Below the pieces are notes generated by a model. The model saw nothing but the letters and a program-made list of their open reading frames with translations. It ran no database searches and had not been told where the DNA came from. A program made the position numbers and the translations under genes. DNA of 64,000 bases from Planctomycetota bacterium (GTDB lineage Bacteria; Planctomycetota; UBA1135; GCA-002686595), in NCBI GenBank assembly GCA_016795325.1, contig JAEUHY010000035.1, forward strand, positions 186,001-250,000. The letters are read 5' to 3'. Positions 61,927 to 64,000 of this stretch are shown here, piece by piece. Numbering within the stretch: position 1 is the stretch's first letter; every line of letters begins with the position of its first letter.

Positions 61927-63196
61927 GCACCTGCACAACACGTCGATCCGCAAGCGCGCGGCGTTGCTGGCGCAACGTCCCAGCTTCCGCACCTGCGCCG
62001 AGCTGCGCGTGTGCGTCGTCGGCTTGGGCTACATCGGCCTGCCGACCGCCTCGTTGCTCGGCACGAAAGGTTGCCAAGTCACCGGCGTCGATGTTTCGCC
62101 GGAAGTCGTGGCGACCATCAACGACGGCCGCATCCACATCGAAGAGCCCGACCTCGACTTGATGGTCAAGTCGGCAGTGCAGTCCGGGCGTTTGGTCGCG
62201 AGCCTGACGCCGGTCGCCGCGGACGTGTACATCCTCGCGGTGCCCACGCCGATTCGCGCGGACAAACAGCCTGACCTGTCCATGGTCCAGGCCGCGGCGC
62301 GCTCGATCGCTCCGGTGGTCCGCAAGGGCTCGCTCGTGATCCTCGAGTCGACCAGCCCCGTCGGGACGACCAACGACGTCGTCGCGCGCGAGCTCGCCGC
62401 AGCGGGGCTCCGCGTGGGCGAGGATGTGTTCGTCGCGTACTGCCCCGAACGTGTGCTGCCCGGCCGCATCCTCACGGAACTCGTCGAGAACGATCGTGTC
62501 GTCGGCGGAATCAACGACGCCTCGACCGAAGCGGCGCTCGAGTTCTACCAGAGCTTCGTGCGCGGCGAAGTCGTCGGCGTCGACTCGCGTACGGCCGAGA
62601 TGGTGAAGCTCGCGGAGAACAGCTTCCGCGACGTCAACATCGCCTATGCGAACGAACTGTCGATGATCTGCGGCCGCGCGGGCATCAGCGTGTGGGAAGT
62701 GATCCGCATCGCCAACCGCCACCCGCGCGTGAAGATCCTGCAGCCCGGACCGGGCGTCGGCGGCCACTGCATCGCCGTGGACCCGTGGTTCATCGTCGCG
62801 AGCGACCCCGAGCACGCGCGGCTGATCCGCGCCGCGCGCGAGGTCAACGACTCCAAGCCGCACTGGGTGATCGAACGCGTGAAGCAGTGCGCCGCAGCAC
62901 TGCACAAGCCGGTGATCGCGTGCCTTGGCTTGTCGTTCAAGGCCGACGTCGACGACCTGCGCGAATCGCCGGCGGTGGACATCGTCAAGGAACTCGAGCG
63001 GGCGCAGGTGGGCGAGCTGCTCGTCGTCGAGCCGCACCTGCTGTTCCACCCCGAGTTCGAACTCACGCCTGTCGAACAAGCGCTCCAGCGCGCGAACATC
63101 GTGCTGGTCCTTGTCGACCACAAGGCCTTCAAGCGCATCCGCCGAGAAGCGCTGCACGAGAAGCTGCTCATCGATACGCGAGGACTGTTCCTGTGA
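61868..63196 (+). CDS. wecC: UDP-N-acetyl-D-mannosamine dehydrogenase
   Basis: 442 residues. N-terminal NAD-binding fold VCVVGLGYIGLPTASLLGTKG near 48-68. The UDPGDH family is clear: VILESTSPVGTTNDVV, YCPERVLPGRILTELVENDR, NSFRDVNIAYANEL, and the catalytic Cys in GPGVGGHCIAVDPWF near 300. The subgroup markers IHIEEPDLD and CPERVLPG with KLAENSFRDVNIA favour the WecC type. It makes UDP-ManNAcA. It overlaps wzc and its stop overlaps the next start (GTGA), so all are one transcript. Confidence 0.9.
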   Translation: MATDMATVSGAAPTSALPAEHLHNTSIRKRAALLAQRPSFRTCAELRVCVVGLGYIGLPTASLLGTKGCQVTGVDVSPEVVATINDGRIHIEEPDLDLMVKSAVQSGRLVASLTPVAADVYILAVPTPIRADKQPDLSMVQAAARSIAPVVRKGSLVILESTSPVGTTNDVVARELAAAGLRVGEDVFVAYCPERVLPGRILTELVENDRVVGGINDASTEAALEFYQSFVRGEVVGVDSRTAEMVKLAENSFRDVNIAYANELSMICGRAGISVWEVIRIANRHPRVKILQPGPGVGGHCIAVDPWFIVASDPEHARLIRAAREVNDSKPHWVIERVKQCAAALHKPVIACLGLSFKADVDDLRESPAVDIVKELERAQVGELLVVEPHLLFHPEFELTPVEQALQRANIVLVLVDHKAFKRIRREALHEKLLIDTRGLFL

Positions 63197-64000
63197 CCGT
63201 GCGCGCGCTCAGCGTCTTCGGCACCCGACCGGAGGCGATCAAGATGGCGCCGCTGGTGCGACGCTTGGCGCACGACGCGCGTTTCGAGTCGAAGGTGTGC
63301 GTCACGGCGCAGCACCGCGAGATGCTCGACAGCGCGTTGCGCCTGTTCGAGATCGTCCCCGACCACGACCTCAACGTGATGGGGCCGGGGCAGGACCTGT
63401 TCGACGTGACCTGCAAGGTGTTGGTCGGCATGCGGCGGGTTCTGCGCGAGGAACGCCCCGACGTCGTGCTCGTGCACGGCGACACGACGAGTTGCCTCGC
63501 CGCGTCGATGGCCTGCTTCTACGAGCGCATTCCCGTTGCTCACGTCGAGGCCGGCCTGCGCTCCGGCGACCTCGCTGCACCGTTCCCCGAGGAGTTCAAC
63601 CGCATCGTCGCCGACTGCGTCTCGCGGTGGCACTTCGCCCCGACGCCGCGCGCGCAGGCGAATCTGCTCGCTGCGGGCGCCGACCCCGCCGGCGTGTTCG
63701 TCGTCGGCAACACGGTGATCGACGCGTTGCTGTGGGTGCGCGAGCGCATCGCGGGCCGTTCCGCGCGGCACTACGAGCAGGCATTCGGCTCCGAGCTCAC
63801 CACGCTCGCCGACCACTGGAGCGGCCGCATGGTGCTCGTCACCGGGCACCGCCGCGAGAACTTCGGCCGGCCTTTCGAGGAGCTGTGTGGCGCGATCCGC
63901 GATGCGGCGCGCGCCCACGAGGACTGGCTCTTCGTGTACCCCACGCACCTCAATCCGAATGTGCAGAAGCCGGTGCGCGAGATCCTCTCCGCAACGCCCA
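63193..64000 (+). CDS. wecB: UDP-N-acetylglucosamine 2-epimerase (truncated by the window edge)
   Basis: GTG at 63193, four bases overlapping the wecC stop. 269 codons present with no stop. Motifs are intact: SVFGTRPEAIKMAPL at the N-terminus, VLVHGDTTSCLAASMA, HVEAGLRSGDLAAPFPEEFNR, FVVGNTVIDALL, VTGHRRENFG, YPTHLNPNV. It converts UDP-GlcNAc to UDP-ManNAc, the substrate of WecC. The two enzymes supply ManNAc or ManNAcA to the exopolysaccharide of this operon. Confidence 0.93.
   Translation, partial: MTVRALSVFGTRPEAIKMAPLVRRLAHDARFESKVCVTAQHREMLDSALRLFEIVPDHDLNVMGPGQDLFDVTCKVLVGMRRVLREERPDVVLVHGDTTSCLAASMACFYERIPVAHVEAGLRSGDLAAPFPEEFNRIVADCVSRWHFAPTPRAQANLLAAGADPAGVFVVGNTVIDALLWVRERIAGRSARHYEQAFGSELTTLADHWSGRMVLVTGHRRENFGRPFEELCGAIRDAARAHEDWLFVYPTHLNPNVQKPVREILSATP

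Overview
This is a high-GC window whose real genes are packed on both strands, so many deceptive open frames lie opposite them. The gene content points to a planctomycete, probably one of the large-genome marine lineages. The indicators are an ECF sigma factor divergent from a Ser/Thr kinase fused to an FGE/sulfatase-modifying domain, a planctomycete-type c-type cytochrome domain, several secreted proteins sharing one unnamed C-terminal module, a calcium-loop 'DCNNNDISD...PDEC' segment, and a sulfotransferase plus an arylsulfotransferase-like protein. The lineage is inferred from gene content; no rRNA gene is present. I saw no tRNA, rRNA, CRISPR array, transposase or phage gene.

Layout. 1-3.9 kb: ECF sigma factor (cut by the window edge) divergent from a kinase-FGE fusion. 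3.9-5.9 kb: secreted protein with proprotein-convertase P domains. 6.0-14.0 kb: complete potassium-transport operon reading leftward, small ORF-kdpF-kdpA-kdpB-kdpC-kdpD-kdpE, with a direct-repeat candidate KdpE site in the promoter region it shares with an outer-membrane barrel gene. 14.9-22 kb: short-form pyruvate-kinase-family enzyme, arylsulfotransferase-like propeller, FRG-domain protein behind an 8-bp tandem repeat, deoxyhypusine-synthase-like enzyme and a DUF2071-like protein. 22-29.8 kb: membrane-anchored beta-rich protein, sulfotransferase and glycosyltransferase pair, hybrid histidine kinase, lipoprotein. 29.8-35 kb: three secreted proteins, one of them (cytochrome motif, propeller-like region, inactivated metallopeptidase) lying between two copies of a ~130-bp direct repeat.

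35-47.5 kb: M17 aminopeptidase divergent from a 2117-residue alpha-2-macroglobulin-like secreted protein, then a membrane protein, a class V aminotransferase, and a beta-lactamase-fold hydrolase coupled to a small membrane protein. 47.5-50.7 kb: another P-domain protein, whose 3' end and terminator are tandemly duplicated, and a lipoprotein. 50.8-58.2 kb: a DUF885 peptidase translationally coupled to a secreted protein whose HExxH has become HNLSH, an FAD oxidoreductase lipoprotein, a sodium symporter with a 34-residue MetS-like subunit, and a PPP phosphatase. 58.4-64 kb: exopolysaccharide operon wza-wzc-wecC-wecB running off the right edge.

The coherent pathways are the Kdp potassium uptake and sensing system and the UDP-ManNAc(A)-dependent polysaccharide export operon. 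The rest is mainly envelope and secreted-protein biology typical of planctomycetes. No clear new multi-gene system stands out. The best leads are the extra kdp leader peptide, the shared C-terminal module and its partial duplication, the repeat-flanked dead-peptidase gene, the FRG gene behind a tandem repeat, and the wzc Tyr-tail/wecC start overlap.
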